This document shows positions 27,534 through 36,587 of a stretch of DNA of 64,000 nucleotides, one piece after another. The DNA lies in assembly GCA_963667205.1 (NCBI GenBank), contig OY762959.1, positions 248,001-312,000 of the forward strand. The letters are read 5' to 3'. The DNA comes from CF-162 sp963667205 (lineage in GTDB: Bacteria; Chloroflexota; Dehalococcoidia; SM23-28-2; RBG-16-64-32). The stretch's first letter is position 1; the number at the start of each line of letters is the position of its first letter. The translations under genes were made by a program, and so were the position numbers. Below the pieces are notes generated by a model. That model was not told the origin of the DNA. It ran no database searches and saw only the letters and a program-made list of their open reading frames with translations.

Positions 27534-27622
27534 TGCCTAACGCCTCGAATTCAAGTTCCAGTAGCGACGCTGCACTTGACCACCGGGCGTTCCACCGCAC
27601 ACTCTATGCCCCGGAGGGACAC

Positions 27623-28129
27623 ATGGACGTATACAGAGCCGTCACGACCAAGCGCGACACACGCCTCTACTCAAGCGAATCGATCGCCGACGACGTGTTG
27701 CGGCGCGTGCTCCAGGCCGGGCGCATGGCGGGATCGAGCAAGAACCGGGAGCCGTTCCGCTTCGTCGTCGTCCGGGACAAGGAGCACATGGCGAAGCTGG
27801 CGGAGTGCGGCGACTTCGCCCAGCCGCTCGGTCCGGCCACAGCCGCTGTCGCTGTCTGCCTGGACCCCGACGGTATGGACTTCGACGCCGGCCGCGCCGC
27901 TCAGAACATGATGATAGTGGCCTGGGACCAGGGCCTCGCATCGTGCCCGCTGCGCATCCACAACGCCGACTGCGGCCGCGAGGTATTGGGCCTGCCGGAA
28001 GGCTGGCGCATCGCCATCGTCGTCGCGCTGGGGCACCCGGAGCCGGGCGCGGCGATGTCACACGACCGTGCGCGCAAGCCGTTCGACGAGTACGTGAGCT
28101 GGGAGCGGTACGGCGAATCGTCTGCGTAG
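27623..28129 (+). CDS. Nitroreductase-family protein
   Basis: 168 residues from the ATG at 27623 with GGAGGG upstream; the longer in-frame start runs through the tRNA fragment and is rejected. FMN-binding nitroreductase features: MDVYRAVTTKRDTRLYSSES (the KRRSxRxF-type motif), LQAGRMAGSSKNREPFRFVV, AAQNMMIVAWDQGLASCPL and LGLPEGWRIAIVVALGHP. These enzymes reduce nitro groups, quinones or flavins using NAD(P)H. Substrate unknown. It lies immediately outside the right att-like repeat. Confidence 0.88.
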   Translation: MDVYRAVTTKRDTRLYSSESIADDVLRRVLQAGRMAGSSKNREPFRFVVVRDKEHMAKLAECGDFAQPLGPATAAVAVCLDPDGMDFDAGRAAQNMMIVAWDQGLASCPLRIHNADCGREVLGLPEGWRIAIVVALGHPEPGAAMSHDRARKPFDEYVSWERYGESSA

Positions 28130-28208
28130 GGGGCGAGACCCGCGGCGACGTTGCAGGTGACAGTGCAGTGCCGTCCGTAAGCTCACAGCGCTCGCTCGTA
28201 CGTCTATC

Positions 28209-28236
28209 TTGAATTCGACTCCAGGGAAGCTATACT
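28209..28236 (+). promoter_or_regulatory. Sigma-70-type promoter for a candidate small RNA
   Basis: TTGAAT (28209-28214), 16-base spacer, TATACT (28231-28236). No gene starts behind it; instead two hairpins follow within 80 bases. Confidence 0.45.
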
Positions 28237-28242
28237 CACGAT

Positions 28243-28321
28243 GTCGGAACTCGGTACGAGTTCTGTCTCCTTTACAGCCGATAGGGGTCGGATGACATTC
28301 TCCGGCCCCTATCGGCTATTT
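28243..28321 (+). ncRNA. Candidate small RNA of about 80 nucleotides
   Basis: Between the promoter-like element ending at 28236 and a terminator-like hairpin lies a short transcribed unit without an ORF. It contains a 7-pair hairpin with a GTA loop (28247-28263). The terminal hairpin has a 16-pair stem with one G-T pair (28276-28291 with 28302-28317) followed by ATTTAAG. No known RNA family is recognised. Confidence 0.35.
28276..28317 (+). terminator. Strong hairpin, probable terminator
   Basis: AGCCGATAGGGGTCGG pairs with CCGGCCCCTATCGGCT around a 10-base loop. It also closes transcription from the nitroreductase gene 150 bases upstream. The T-tail is weak. Confidence 0.55.
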
Positions 28322-28484
28322 AAGACTTGAATGATTGGTCTGACGAAAGCGCGATGGACAGACGTCCTATTCTCAGGTAGCTGGGCGCTGGTGGATTCGA
28401 CGAAGCCTATTTGGTCCAAGGCGACGAGAGACTTGTTCGCAGCGGGTTAGTTTGAACTGACCCACAACCGGCCCGTTCTATTCC

Positions 28485-28513
28485 TTGACAGTTGCTATCT
28501 GCCATGCTAGAAA
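28485..28513 (+). promoter_or_regulatory. Sigma-70-type promoter abutting the start codon of the next gene
   Basis: Consensus TTGACA (28485-28490), 17-base spacer, TAGAAA (28508-28513). The expected transcription start, about 28520, coincides with the GTG/ATG start at 28518-28523, so the mRNA may be leaderless. Confidence 0.5.
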
Positions 28514-28520
28514 GCGCGTG

Positions 28521-29765
28521 ATGGATACCGTCGACAGTGGCCTGATCACCGACTCCGGGATCGATACCCTTCGAAAGAGGATCGGTATACCACAGCCGCT
28601 CGGACGGGGCAGTCCCTTCAACACAGAAGCCTGCGTAGATACGATGCGGCACTTCGCCAACGGGTATGGCGATGACAATCCCCTCTTTGGACTGGAAGAA
28701 TACGGAGCGAAATCACGGTGGGGTGCATGTATCGCGCCGCCGATGTATCCGGAGACGATGGGGTTCTCGCACACGATCTCTCTTGACGATGAAAGTAAGA
28801 AGATCCTTAAGGGTGACCCACTTTCGGGTGTTCACGCGTTCTGGTCCGGAGTCGAATGGGAATGGTGGCGGCCGATCGTGCCGGGAGACAGGCTTCACAA
28901 GTTCATGACGATCTCCGACGTGATAAAGAAGAAGAGCGAGTTCGGCGGCGGGCGATCAGTTCACATCCTCTACAAGACAATCTACAGCAATCAGAATTGG
29001 GAGCCGGTTTGCGCCGCCTCCCGAATCATGATTAATGCGGAGCGCGAGTCAGCGACTAAGGCCGGCAAGTACGCTGACAAGAAGCGTCCTGACTACAAGC
29101 CGGAGGACATCGCAGCCATTGACAAGGTTTACGAGGATGAAGTGGTCAGGGGTTCCGAGCCTCGGTACTGGGAGGATGTCAAGGAAGGCGACGCGCTTCC
29201 GCAAAAAGTAAAGGGTCCGTACCTGATAACCGACGTCATTTCGTTTCATATCGGCTGGGGCTGGGGCCGGTACCGGGTAGCGCCACTCCGCCTTGGCTAT
29301 TTGAACAGGAAGCGGATACCGTCGTTCTATAGCGAGAACGAGTTCGGAGCTCCCGATGTGGCTCAACGCTGTCATTGGAATGACGATTTCGCTCGCACCG
29401 TCGGGGCGCCATATGCCTACGACTATGGGTTTATGCGCGACTGCTGGCTTGTACACTTGATCTCGGACTGGATGGGCGACGACGCGTGGCTTTGGAAATT
29501 CGAGGACTCGATCCGTCTGTTCAATTTCATCGGCGACACACATTGGATGAACGGTAACGTGGTGGAGAAGTACAAGCGCGAAGATGGCGGGCATGCCGTG
29601 GTCCTAGAGATATCAGGTACCAATCAAGATGGTGACGTAACATGCCCCGGCCGTGCGACTATCCTCCTCCCATCGCGCGAGGGTGGGTCACCAGCTCTGC
29701 CAGAGCCCTCACATGAAGTATGCCGGATCCTTGAAGACATCCGCGGGCAAAGCCAAGAGTTATAG
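28521..29765 (+). CDS. Acyl dehydratase, MaoC/FAS1-like double hot-dog protein
   Basis: About 414 residues. The N-terminal half (FANGYGDDNPLFGLEEYG, then WEWWRPIVPGDRLHKFMTIS) fits the FAS1-like/MaoC_dehydrat_N hot-dog domain. The C-terminal half (YWEDVKEGDALPQKVKGPY, later FIGDTHWMNGNVVEKY) fits a second hot-dog domain. Such proteins hydrate enoyl-CoA or dehydrate hydroxyacyl-CoA. First gene of the rightward operon: the stop is 14 bases before the binding-protein gene, which has GGAGGGAC before its ATG. No Shine-Dalgarno precedes its own start, in line with a leaderless message. Substrate unknown. Confidence 0.82.
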   Translation: MDTVDSGLITDSGIDTLRKRIGIPQPLGRGSPFNTEACVDTMRHFANGYGDDNPLFGLEEYGAKSRWGACIAPPMYPETMGFSHTISLDDESKKILKGDPLSGVHAFWSGVEWEWWRPIVPGDRLHKFMTISDVIKKKSEFGGGRSVHILYKTIYSNQNWEPVCAASRIMINAERESATKAGKYADKKRPDYKPEDIAAIDKVYEDEVVRGSEPRYWEDVKEGDALPQKVKGPYLITDVISFHIGWGWGRYRVAPLRLGYLNRKRIPSFYSENEFGAPDVAQRCHWNDDFARTVGAPYAYDYGFMRDCWLVHLISDWMGDDAWLWKFEDSIRLFNFIGDTHWMNGNVVEKYKREDGGHAVVLEISGTNQDGDVTCPGRATILLPSREGGSPALPEPSHEVCRILEDIRGQSQEL

Positions 29766-29779
29766 GAGGGACAGGTTCA

Positions 29780-31432
29780 ATGGAAGACAACTTCTGGACG
29801 AAGAAGGCACGAACTCGAACGACCCGGCGGCGGTTTTTGGCAGGCGTCGGCGTCGTGGGCACCGGCTTGGCAGCTGGGTCGCTTGTGGGATGCGGCGATG
29901 ATGACGATGGACAGACTCCGACTGCCACGCTGGCAGCCACGGCGTCCCCCACGCAAGCTCCAGCGTCGGCCACACCGATAAAAGGGGGAACCCTCAACAA
30001 TCGCGTGAACGGCGATCCTCTCGACTGGCAGGAGTTTGGAATGAGGATCAGCAGCAAGACACTCTTCGGCTATAGCCCTGTTCTCAGCATGCTGCTCAGG
30101 TTTGACCCGTACCAGAACGAAGACCTGGTCGGTGACCTTGCCGAGGATTGGGAGAACCCCGAGCCAACCGAATACGTCTTCAACATTCGCGAGAACGCGA
30201 ACTGGCACGACGGGCAACCCGTGACTGCAGCGGACGTGATCTATAGCCTGCAGAGGGTTCTCGACTTCAGCGGCGTAGCGGCGACGTCCCTCCAGGTGAT
30301 CGACACGATGGAAGCGGTGGACAATAAGACGGTTCGTATCAAGCTGAGCCGGCCGTCGCAGGGATTCCTGCTTGGACTGGCGAACATGTACCTGCGGATG
30401 CTTCCGGAATCGCCGCTGGACCCTTCTGTCGTCACTGGGTCCGGCCCATTCAAGGTGACTTCATTTACCCCAGACGTTTCGCTCGAGCTCGAACGGAATC
30501 CTGACTACTACATTCCTGATCTCCCCTACCTTGACAAAGTCTCGGTGAAGATAATCAAGGATAACTCTGCCACCGTGAGTGCGCTGCGGGACGGACAGAT
30601 CGATTCGACGTGGCCACTTGCTGGTGACTTCGACGAGCAAGCGACGCTGGAGGGTCAGGGCTTTTCCACCTATAGTTTCCCTGCCACGCGATACAACGTA
30701 ACTTTCAACGACGTGCCGCCGTTCGACGACGAGCGGATCAGAAAAGCCATTCATCTCGCAATTGACAGGCAGAGTTTTCTTCCCCTTGCCTTTAAAGGTG
30801 ACGGATGGCTTACCGGTCCGAACATTCCGGCGGAGGCAAGCGGTCGTTGGGGTCTGACGAAGGCGGAGCTCGAGCAGCTGCCGGGATACCGGCCGGACAA
30901 GACAGAGGACATCGCGGAGGCAAAACGCCTCTTGGCCGAGGCGGGCGGCCTCCCAAGCATGGACGTGATTGGCCGGACAAGTTCTCCTGACCAGGCGGCG
31001 GCCTTTGCGGACCTCTTGAATCAGGCACTGGGCATCGAAGTCAATCTGGATCTCCAGGAATCGTCAGTGTTCAGTGAGGCGATAGGAACCGGCGCATTCA
31101 CCGCCTCGTTCACGAGCTTCCTCGGCAACTTCGATGACCCTTCGGAGTTCATTGCCCCCTACTTCGTCCTGGGTGGCAGTCGTAACTACGGCAATTGGAG
31201 CTTCCCTGAAATCGATCAGGCTTACGCTGCCCAGGATCAGATCGCTGACGAAGAGGAACGGCTTGCGGCGATCAAGGATCTCTCCAAGGCGATCATCGAT
31301 AAGGCTATGGCGCCTCTCCTCGGATTCGGTGCGTTCTACACACCCGTTTCTGAGCGAGTACAGAACTACCCCGATCACGTCAGCTTCTTCTACACGGATC
31401 AATACCGATATGACAGAGTCTGGCTTGCATAA
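29780..31432 (+). CDS. Peptide-type ABC transporter substrate-binding lipoprotein with Tat-like signal
   Basis: 550 residues, SBP_bac_5 family. The N-terminus has a twin-arginine-like motif (RTTRRRFLAGVGVVGTG) ending in a lipobox-like SLVGCG, so it is probably a Tat-exported lipoprotein. Next comes a Thr/Ala/Pro linker, then family segments GGTLNNRVNGDPLDWQ, FNIRENANWHDGQPVTAADV, AIHLAIDRQSFLPLAF and DRYDRVW-like C-terminus. Its likely permeases are not beside it but at 35682-37539 in the opposing operon. The catabolic neighbours suggest import of an organic acid, ester or amide rather than true peptides; that is inference. Confidence 0.92.
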   Translation: MEDNFWTKKARTRTTRRRFLAGVGVVGTGLAAGSLVGCGDDDDGQTPTATLAATASPTQAPASATPIKGGTLNNRVNGDPLDWQEFGMRISSKTLFGYSPVLSMLLRFDPYQNEDLVGDLAEDWENPEPTEYVFNIRENANWHDGQPVTAADVIYSLQRVLDFSGVAATSLQVIDTMEAVDNKTVRIKLSRPSQGFLLGLANMYLRMLPESPLDPSVVTGSGPFKVTSFTPDVSLELERNPDYYIPDLPYLDKVSVKIIKDNSATVSALRDGQIDSTWPLAGDFDEQATLEGQGFSTYSFPATRYNVTFNDVPPFDDERIRKAIHLAIDRQSFLPLAFKGDGWLTGPNIPAEASGRWGLTKAELEQLPGYRPDKTEDIAEAKRLLAEAGGLPSMDVIGRTSSPDQAAAFADLLNQALGIEVNLDLQESSVFSEAIGTGAFTASFTSFLGNFDDPSEFIAPYFVLGGSRNYGNWSFPEIDQAYAAQDQIADEEERLAAIKDLSKAIIDKAMAPLLGFGAFYTPVSERVQNYPDHVSFFYTDQYRYDRVWLA

Positions 31433-31469
31433 GGACTGCCCGAGTCCAAGAGGCCCAGGTCACTGCTAG

Positions 31470-33767
31470 TTGAAGCCTGAGGAGATCCTGCGCGGCGTCG
31501 CCGTCGCGGAGTTTGCCTCGTCTCTGGCAATTCGCTATGGGTCGAAACTCCTCCAATCGCTAGGTGCGACGGTCTATAGCGTGGACGGACTGCTTGGCCG
31601 TAGACAGGACAATGCATTTGAGGCTTGGCTCGATGACAGGAAGCTCAAGTATGAGCACGATCCTGTGGATATCGCGTTCGTCGAGGAGCCCGGGACGGAT
31701 CATGCCGCGATGGTCAGCATCCTGGTTGAGCCGTTCGGCTCCGGGCCGTACGAGACACATGCATACGATGAGGTCGTACCTCTCGCGCTGAGCGGATGGC
31801 TGTCGATAGCCGGGCGGCGAGAGCGCGCCCCGTTGTTGCATTCCCTGCCACTGCCGTCTTTATCCGCCGGTGCCAATGCGGCAGCGGCTGCCCTGATCGC
31901 TGCCCTGGGAAAGGCCTCTGGCGAGGGCACCGGGTTGGCTTCCGTGTCGGTTCTCGATACGATGCACCGGATGCTCGGCCCGTGGATGTTCTACTATCCA
32001 TGGACTGGATTCGTTCCGGGCCGCCTTGCGTTCAATGGCTCGCGGGCCGGCTTTCTCCTCAAGTGCGAGGACGGCTACGTGGCGTCAATGGTGGCGCGAC
32101 CCGACTGGGACATACTGGCGGCCCTGACGGGATCCGACGATCTGAGAGACGATAAATGGAGGGACGCGGCCTATGCGGTCGAGAACCGACGGCTTCTGTG
32201 GTCTATCTTGCAAGAGAGTTTAGGGGATAGAACTAAGAAGCAGTTGGTCGAGGAGGCGTCGTCACTCGGCTTCCCCTGGGGCGATGTTCAAGAGCGCGAA
32301 GAGATCATCGAGTGCCCTCAACTGATGGCTCGCGGGTTCTGGTCCGAGGGCGAGAAACTAAGTCCGGGTCTCCCGTTCAAGGTCATGGAGTACATCGAAG
32401 CCAAAGAGGGCGACCCCGCGGAGCACGATACGAACCTCCCACGTGGACAGGGCCCGCTGACTGGACTCACTGTGATCGAGCTGAGCGTGGCCTGGGCCGG
32501 CCCATTCATCGGGCGAATACTGGCCGATGCGGGCGCCACCGTGATCAAGGTCGAATCAGGCCGCAAGCCTGATGCGGCTCGTGCGTTACCTCTGATCGAA
32601 AACCAACCGGGAGATCATTGGTGGGACCGCTGCATTGCGTATTCGACAGCAAACGGTGCCAAATATCACATTGGCCTGGAGCTGGATAAGGAGGGCGGGA
32701 GAGAGGTACTCCTTGGTCTCCTCGGGCGTGCCGATGTACTCATCAACAACCATGCTCACCGAGTCCTTCGCAATCTCGGATTGACGTTCGAGGCGCTGGC
32801 GTCTGCCAATCCAAACATTCTGTACCTGACATCCAGCGGGTTCGGACTCGGTGGGCCTTACGAGGACCGGACGTCGCTGGGCTGGACGATTGAAGCGATG
32901 TGTGGCATCACTGCCTCTCACGGATATCAACCTGACGAGCCGCACTGGTCCAAGATGCCATTCCCGGATGTGTTTGGCGCCCTGCACGGCGCTGTTGCCA
33001 TCGCCGCCGGCCTGCACGCAACCCGAAAGCGTCCCGGCGCGCTGTGGCTCGATCTATCTCAGTACGAAAGCGGCGTGCATGCGGCCCTCCCGGCCATTCT
33101 CCAGCCGAGCTTCAGAGAGGAGCTCGATCCGGCGGCATCTGAAAGCCGGTACATTGTTAGAGGGGTCTACCCATGCTTGGATGACGAGTGGATCGCGATA
33201 GCCATCGATTCCAAGGAGCAATGGTCACAGCTATGCGAAGTCATGGATCGCGCTGAGCTAACATCTGTTTATGACCGCCAAGACTCGTGGTCTCAAAGCA
33301 GCCGCGCGCCGATCGACGAAGCTATCACAGTGTGGGCCTCACGACTGGCGAAGCGAGACGCTGAAAAGCAGCTGCAGGCCGTCCGCGTTCCGGCCGGTGC
33401 GGTGCTGAACGGTCGCGACTCATTCTTTGATCCTCACCATCGGAAGCACAATTATGTCTGCGATCTAAGTCGTGAAGTAGGAAGCAAGCCGTGGCCTGGC
33501 CCCTGGCAAGCACATGAGCGATCTCAGGCCGCCCCGGGCTACGCTCCCTCGACGTTCGGCCAGCACAATGAGTTGTTGATGGATTGGTTGGGTCTTGATC
33601 CGGAGGAGCTCGATCGTCTTCGACGGTCTGGCGCCGTTGTGGATGTGCCAAGTTATGCCACGGGTCCGACGCCGACCGCTCTTGACGTTGAACGGCTGGT
33701 CAAGATGGGCGAGTTTGAATCACAAGACCCGTCATACCTGGCCGACGTGGCCGACTTCTGCCGTTGA
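31470..33767 (+). CDS. Double-domain class III CoA-transferase
   Basis: 765 residues, start TTG at 31470. Two CaiB-type domains lie in tandem. The N-terminal one (about residues 1-310) has EEILRGVAVAEFASSLAIRY and RAGFLLKCEDGYVASMV. The C-terminal one (about 330-765) has the canonical PLTGLTVIELSVAWAGPFIG, DAGATVIKVESGRKPDAAR, YLTSSGFGLGGPYEDR and ARKRPGALWLDLSQYE-like core. The N-terminal half is shorter and lacks the clear PxxGxxVL start, so it may be structural or a divergent subunit. A paralogue with the same layout is at 40720. Role: CoA activation of a carboxylic acid, donor unknown. Confidence 0.88.
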   Translation: MKPEEILRGVAVAEFASSLAIRYGSKLLQSLGATVYSVDGLLGRRQDNAFEAWLDDRKLKYEHDPVDIAFVEEPGTDHAAMVSILVEPFGSGPYETHAYDEVVPLALSGWLSIAGRRERAPLLHSLPLPSLSAGANAAAAALIAALGKASGEGTGLASVSVLDTMHRMLGPWMFYYPWTGFVPGRLAFNGSRAGFLLKCEDGYVASMVARPDWDILAALTGSDDLRDDKWRDAAYAVENRRLLWSILQESLGDRTKKQLVEEASSLGFPWGDVQEREEIIECPQLMARGFWSEGEKLSPGLPFKVMEYIEAKEGDPAEHDTNLPRGQGPLTGLTVIELSVAWAGPFIGRILADAGATVIKVESGRKPDAARALPLIENQPGDHWWDRCIAYSTANGAKYHIGLELDKEGGREVLLGLLGRADVLINNHAHRVLRNLGLTFEALASANPNILYLTSSGFGLGGPYEDRTSLGWTIEAMCGITASHGYQPDEPHWSKMPFPDVFGALHGAVAIAAGLHATRKRPGALWLDLSQYESGVHAALPAILQPSFREELDPAASESRYIVRGVYPCLDDEWIAIAIDSKEQWSQLCEVMDRAELTSVYDRQDSWSQSSRAPIDEAITVWASRLAKRDAEKQLQAVRVPAGAVLNGRDSFFDPHHRKHNYVCDLSREVGSKPWPGPWQAHERSQAAPGYAPSTFGQHNELLMDWLGLDPEELDRLRRSGAVVDVPSYATGPTPTALDVERLVKMGEFESQDPSYLADVADFCR

Positions 33768-33777
33768 CCGGCGGCGG

Positions 33778-34698
33778 TTAGAAGACCGCGATCGGGTTTA
33801 CGGGAGATCCGGTCGAGTTCTTTAGGCGCAGCGGCGCTATCGTGAGCAGGAATTCCCAGCGGTTCAGTTCATCACAGACAGCCGCGAGGCCGTCCAGGCT
33901 GGCGTTGTCGATGAGCCACAGGCCCATGGCAACGATCCCAACTGTGTGGATCGGATACGGAACCGATTCGTAGCCCGAGGGCACTGCATCGTTGGTGGCG
34001 TCGGCGCCAAGGACCGAGATCTTATGGTGACTGAGCCACGGTAGGCACGCTGCATGGAGACCTGCGCTGCCCTCGGTCAACGCATTGTGTGGCCCGACTT
34101 TCGATCGGCGCAATTCTCGTCCGGTCCGGACTAGCAACATGTCGCCGCGCCGGATATCCGTCTCCTGCGCGCGTGCGCAGTCTTCCAGTTCGTCCGGCAG
34201 TAAAGCCTCGCCCGGCTCTAGCCAATCGACGCCTCTGAAGCGCGGGATGTCGAGAAGAACTCCACGTCCGACGATTCCCTCTCTTGCGTGATCAATCGCG
34301 CCGGCTGCGCCGCCCGTTCGTGCCGTGACCAACGCTGCGGGACGGCCATTGTACATCTGGCCATTCCAGAAGACGTGATTCAGGGCATCAAGGTGAGTGA
34401 CTGAGCCACCGTGGAAATTCAGACCGATCCAGTCCCTGGCGATCGCGTACCCTTTTTGCGGAGCGAATTCTCCACTCAGCGTCATGAGGTGCAGCAGAGG
34501 TTCCGGATTGTCCACTTCGTGGCGAGGGGATATCACCCGGCTGCACGAGACCTGGCGTCCGTTACGAACCAGCCTGGCCGCTGCAATGCGTTCGGTATCA
34601 GTGATGTGATTTAGCGTTCCGAGTTCATCGTCGGCTCCCCAACGACCCCAGTTGCTCAGGCCATCGAAGAAGGATAGTAGCTCATCTTCTTGTAACAT
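33778..34698 (-). CDS. Cyclase-family metal-dependent hydrolase
   Basis: 306 residues from the ATG at 34698, which has AGGAG 6 bases upstream; the longer frame is not needed. The metal-binding signature HGGSVTHLDALNH (of HxGTHxDxPxH type) lies at about residues 95-107. A second conserved block DMLLVRTGRE is near residue 190. The family includes bacterial kynurenine formamidase and isatin hydrolase. Substrate unknown; such enzymes open amides or cyclic imides. Last gene of the leftward catabolic operon, converging with the CoA-transferase, 10 bases between stops. Confidence 0.87.
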   Translation of the reverse strand: MLQEDELLSFFDGLSNWGRWGADDELGTLNHITDTERIAAARLVRNGRQVSCSRVISPRHEVDNPEPLLHLMTLSGEFAPQKGYAIARDWIGLNFHGGSVTHLDALNHVFWNGQMYNGRPAALVTARTGGAAGAIDHAREGIVGRGVLLDIPRFRGVDWLEPGEALLPDELEDCARAQETDIRRGDMLLVRTGRELRRSKVGPHNALTEGSAGLHAACLPWLSHHKISVLGADATNDAVPSGYESVPYPIHTVGIVAMGLWLIDNASLDGLAAVCDELNRWEFLLTIAPLRLKNSTGSPVNPIAVF

Positions 34699-34748
34699 CA
34701 GGGCTCCTATAAGCTCAGCCTGCGGGCGGAAGCTCCGCCTCCGGCTCC

Positions 34749-35156
34749 TTAACGCAGCTGTACCTTCGCTGTGCCCTCGGTGGTTTTCTGCCCGTCTGAT
34801 CCTTCGGTCCACATGGAGAGGCTGACCACGGAGCGACCGTCCTCCGGCAATTCGGTGACTTCACCGCCGCAACGAATGTCAGTCTCGATGATGTCCATGG
34901 CTAGGTACCTGGAGCTCAGGTTCTTGATCGAGCACTCTCCATTGAGCCACTCGTGGATCGTACGACCGAATAGCGCGAGTTTGAACGCTCCGTTTACGTT
35001 CGGTCCCGGCAAACCTGCCCGGCGCGCGAATTCATAGTCGAAGTGCAACGGGTTGAAGCTGCGAACGGCAGCGGCCCACATCGCCATGCGCCGCGAATCA
35101 CAATGCTCCACCAGCTCAGGAATTTGTGAATGCAGGGTAATGTTTGGATGGGTCAT
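34749..35156 (-). CDS. MaoC-like hot-dog domain protein, catalytic-subunit type
   Basis: 135 residues from the ATG at 35156, with GGAAGAGG about 7 bases upstream. Contains AAAVRSFNPLHFDYEFARRAG, matching the MaoC hydratase motif in which Asp and His act (AxxxxDxNPxH), here with N-P-L-H and a following D. FKLALFGRTIHEWLNGE follows. It sits 19 bases after the FAS1-like partner, the arrangement of two-subunit enoyl-CoA hydratases or hydroxyacyl dehydratases (HadAB, ChsH1-ChsH2). The aspartate position differs from the classical hydratase motif, so activity needs testing. Confidence 0.8.
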   Translation of the reverse strand: MTHPNITLHSQIPELVEHCDSRRMAMWAAAVRSFNPLHFDYEFARRAGLPGPNVNGAFKLALFGRTIHEWLNGECSIKNLSSRYLAMDIIETDIRCGGEVTELPEDGRSVVSLSMWTEGSDGQKTTEGTAKVQLR

Positions 35157-35175
35157 TCTTGCCTCTTCCGAATGT

Positions 35176-35655
35176 CTACCGGTTGATGACGGTGTGGCGG
35201 GATTTGGCGACCAGTTCGTTGTTCTGGTTGGTATACTCAAACTCTGTCACGCTCACCAGCAGAGGACCTGACTGGCCGCTCTTCTCCTCGAGCGAAACCA
35301 GGCGACTCGTGCCGCTCAGGGTATCGCCGGCACAGATATCGCCCAGGTACTCGATCTCTGCGCCAGCGTCCAGGCGGACCTTCAGCGGAGTGTCGAGGAA
35401 GCGCTGCAGACCTTGAGGGGTGCCGGCACCGGGTATCACAAGACGGTGGCCAAAGAACCCCGGAGGCGCGGGCAGGTCCCTGTACCCAGCAGACCGCGCC
35501 CGCTCGCTCTCGTAGAATATGCGGTCCTTGTAGCCCACCGCCCAGGCGAACATCCTGCAGGCGCCGGACTCTACTTCATAGTGAAGCGGCGCCGATCGCT
35601 GGCCGATCAACTGTCTCATCTCATCCGTCACTACCGGATCGCCTTTCTCACTCAC
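35176..35655 (-). CDS. FAS1-like dehydratase / MaoC N-terminal-type hot-dog protein
   Basis: 159 residues, GTG start at 35655. Matches MaoC_dehydrat_N proteins: LIGQRSAPLHYEVESGACRMFAWAVGY is split by the usual helix, then RDLPAPPGFFGHRLVIPG and YLGDICAGDTLSGTSRLVSL. Probably the non-catalytic or acyl-binding partner of the adjacent MaoC-like protein. It lies 26 bases after the downstream end of the permease gene cluster, within the same operon. Confidence 0.82.
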   Translation of the reverse strand: MSEKGDPVVTDEMRQLIGQRSAPLHYEVESGACRMFAWAVGYKDRIFYESERARSAGYRDLPAPPGFFGHRLVIPGAGTPQGLQRFLDTPLKVRLDAGAEIEYLGDICAGDTLSGTSRLVSLEEKSGQSGPLLVSVTEFEYTNQNNELVAKSRHTVINR

Positions 35656-35681
35656 ACAAGCACTCCATTTCTGTGCAAACG

Positions 35682-36587
35682 CTATCGGAACCGTGGATCG
35701 AAGTAATCTCTCAGTCCTTCACCCATTACGTTCACAGCGATGATGGTCGAGGCCAGCGCGGTGGCCGGAAACGCAACGAGGTGCGGATGATGCTCTACTC
35801 TACGAATGACATCAGAGGTCAGAAGGTTGCCCCATGAGGCAGTTGGCGGCTGTACACCAAGACCGAGAAAGCTGAGCGCCGCCTCGATGATGATCGCTGT
35901 GGCCAGCATGATCGAAAAGAGGACGAAGAAGATGCCAAAGAGCTGCGGGAGGATGTGCCGAACGAGGATTCTGGTCCCGTTAGCGCCGATGGCTCTCGCT
36001 GCCTCAACATACGGCTCTTCTTTGAGCAAATGCACCTGTGCCCGGAAGACTCGCTGAACGCGGGGGACTTCCGCCAGGCCGATCACAAAGATGATCTTCG
36101 TGATGGAGAACCCGAGCACGGAGAGAACCGCCATGGCGAGAACCAGTGTGGGGAAGACCATGAGAGCATCCATGAGTCTTTGGATGGCGCTCTCAACGAG
36201 GCCGCCCCAATACGCAGATATCGCCCCCACGGCGACGGCTCCAACGGTGGCGAACATGGCCGCGGCGACGCCAACGATCAGAGAGACGCGAGCGCCATGC
36301 ATCAACCGCGCCATAAGGTCGCGCCCCAGCTGATCTGTGCCTAGCGGGTGGTCCCACGACGGACGCTCCAGGATCGCTAACGCATCGACTCGATTCGGGT
36401 CAGGGGCCAGGGTTTCCGCAAAGAGGGCAACGATGGCGATGGCGATGAGAAACACCACCGCTACCATCGCGAGGGGTTCTCTGCGCCACAGCCGGCGCAG
36501 GCCACGGAGCCATGAACTAAGTGCCGCCGAAGCGAAGTTGGGTTGCTCTGCGCTCGCCAGGTCCAACGTCAATCTACCTTTCCCCAT
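35682..36587 (-). CDS. ABC transporter permease, DppC type
   Basis: 301 residues. Five to six hydrophobic helices with family landmarks: cytoplasmic start, REPLAMVAVVFLIAIAIVAL, DHPLGTDQLGRDLMARLMHGA, EAARAIGANGTRILVRHILPQ (EAA loop) and MGEGLRDYFDPRFR at the C-terminus. Its start overlaps the end of the DppB-type gene by 14 bases, which indicates tight co-expression. It most likely serves the binding protein at 29780, although that gene is on the opposite strand 4 kb away. No ATPase subunit is in the window. Confidence 0.92.
   Translation of the reverse strand: MGKGRLTLDLASAEQPNFASAALSSWLRGLRRLWRREPLAMVAVVFLIAIAIVALFAETLAPDPNRVDALAILERPSWDHPLGTDQLGRDLMARLMHGARVSLIVGVAAAMFATVGAVAVGAISAYWGGLVESAIQRLMDALMVFPTLVLAMAVLSVLGFSITKIIFVIGLAEVPRVQRVFRAQVHLLKEEPYVEAARAIGANGTRILVRHILPQLFGIFFVLFSIMLATAIIIEAALSFLGLGVQPPTASWGNLLTSDVIRRVEHHPHLVAFPATALASTIIAVNVMGEGLRDYFDPRFR

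Noticed and set aside
27443..27622. N-terminal extension of the nitroreductase through GVVGSNPTGPS
   Set aside because: It runs through the tRNA-Lys fragment; the ATG at 27623 has a ribosome-binding site.
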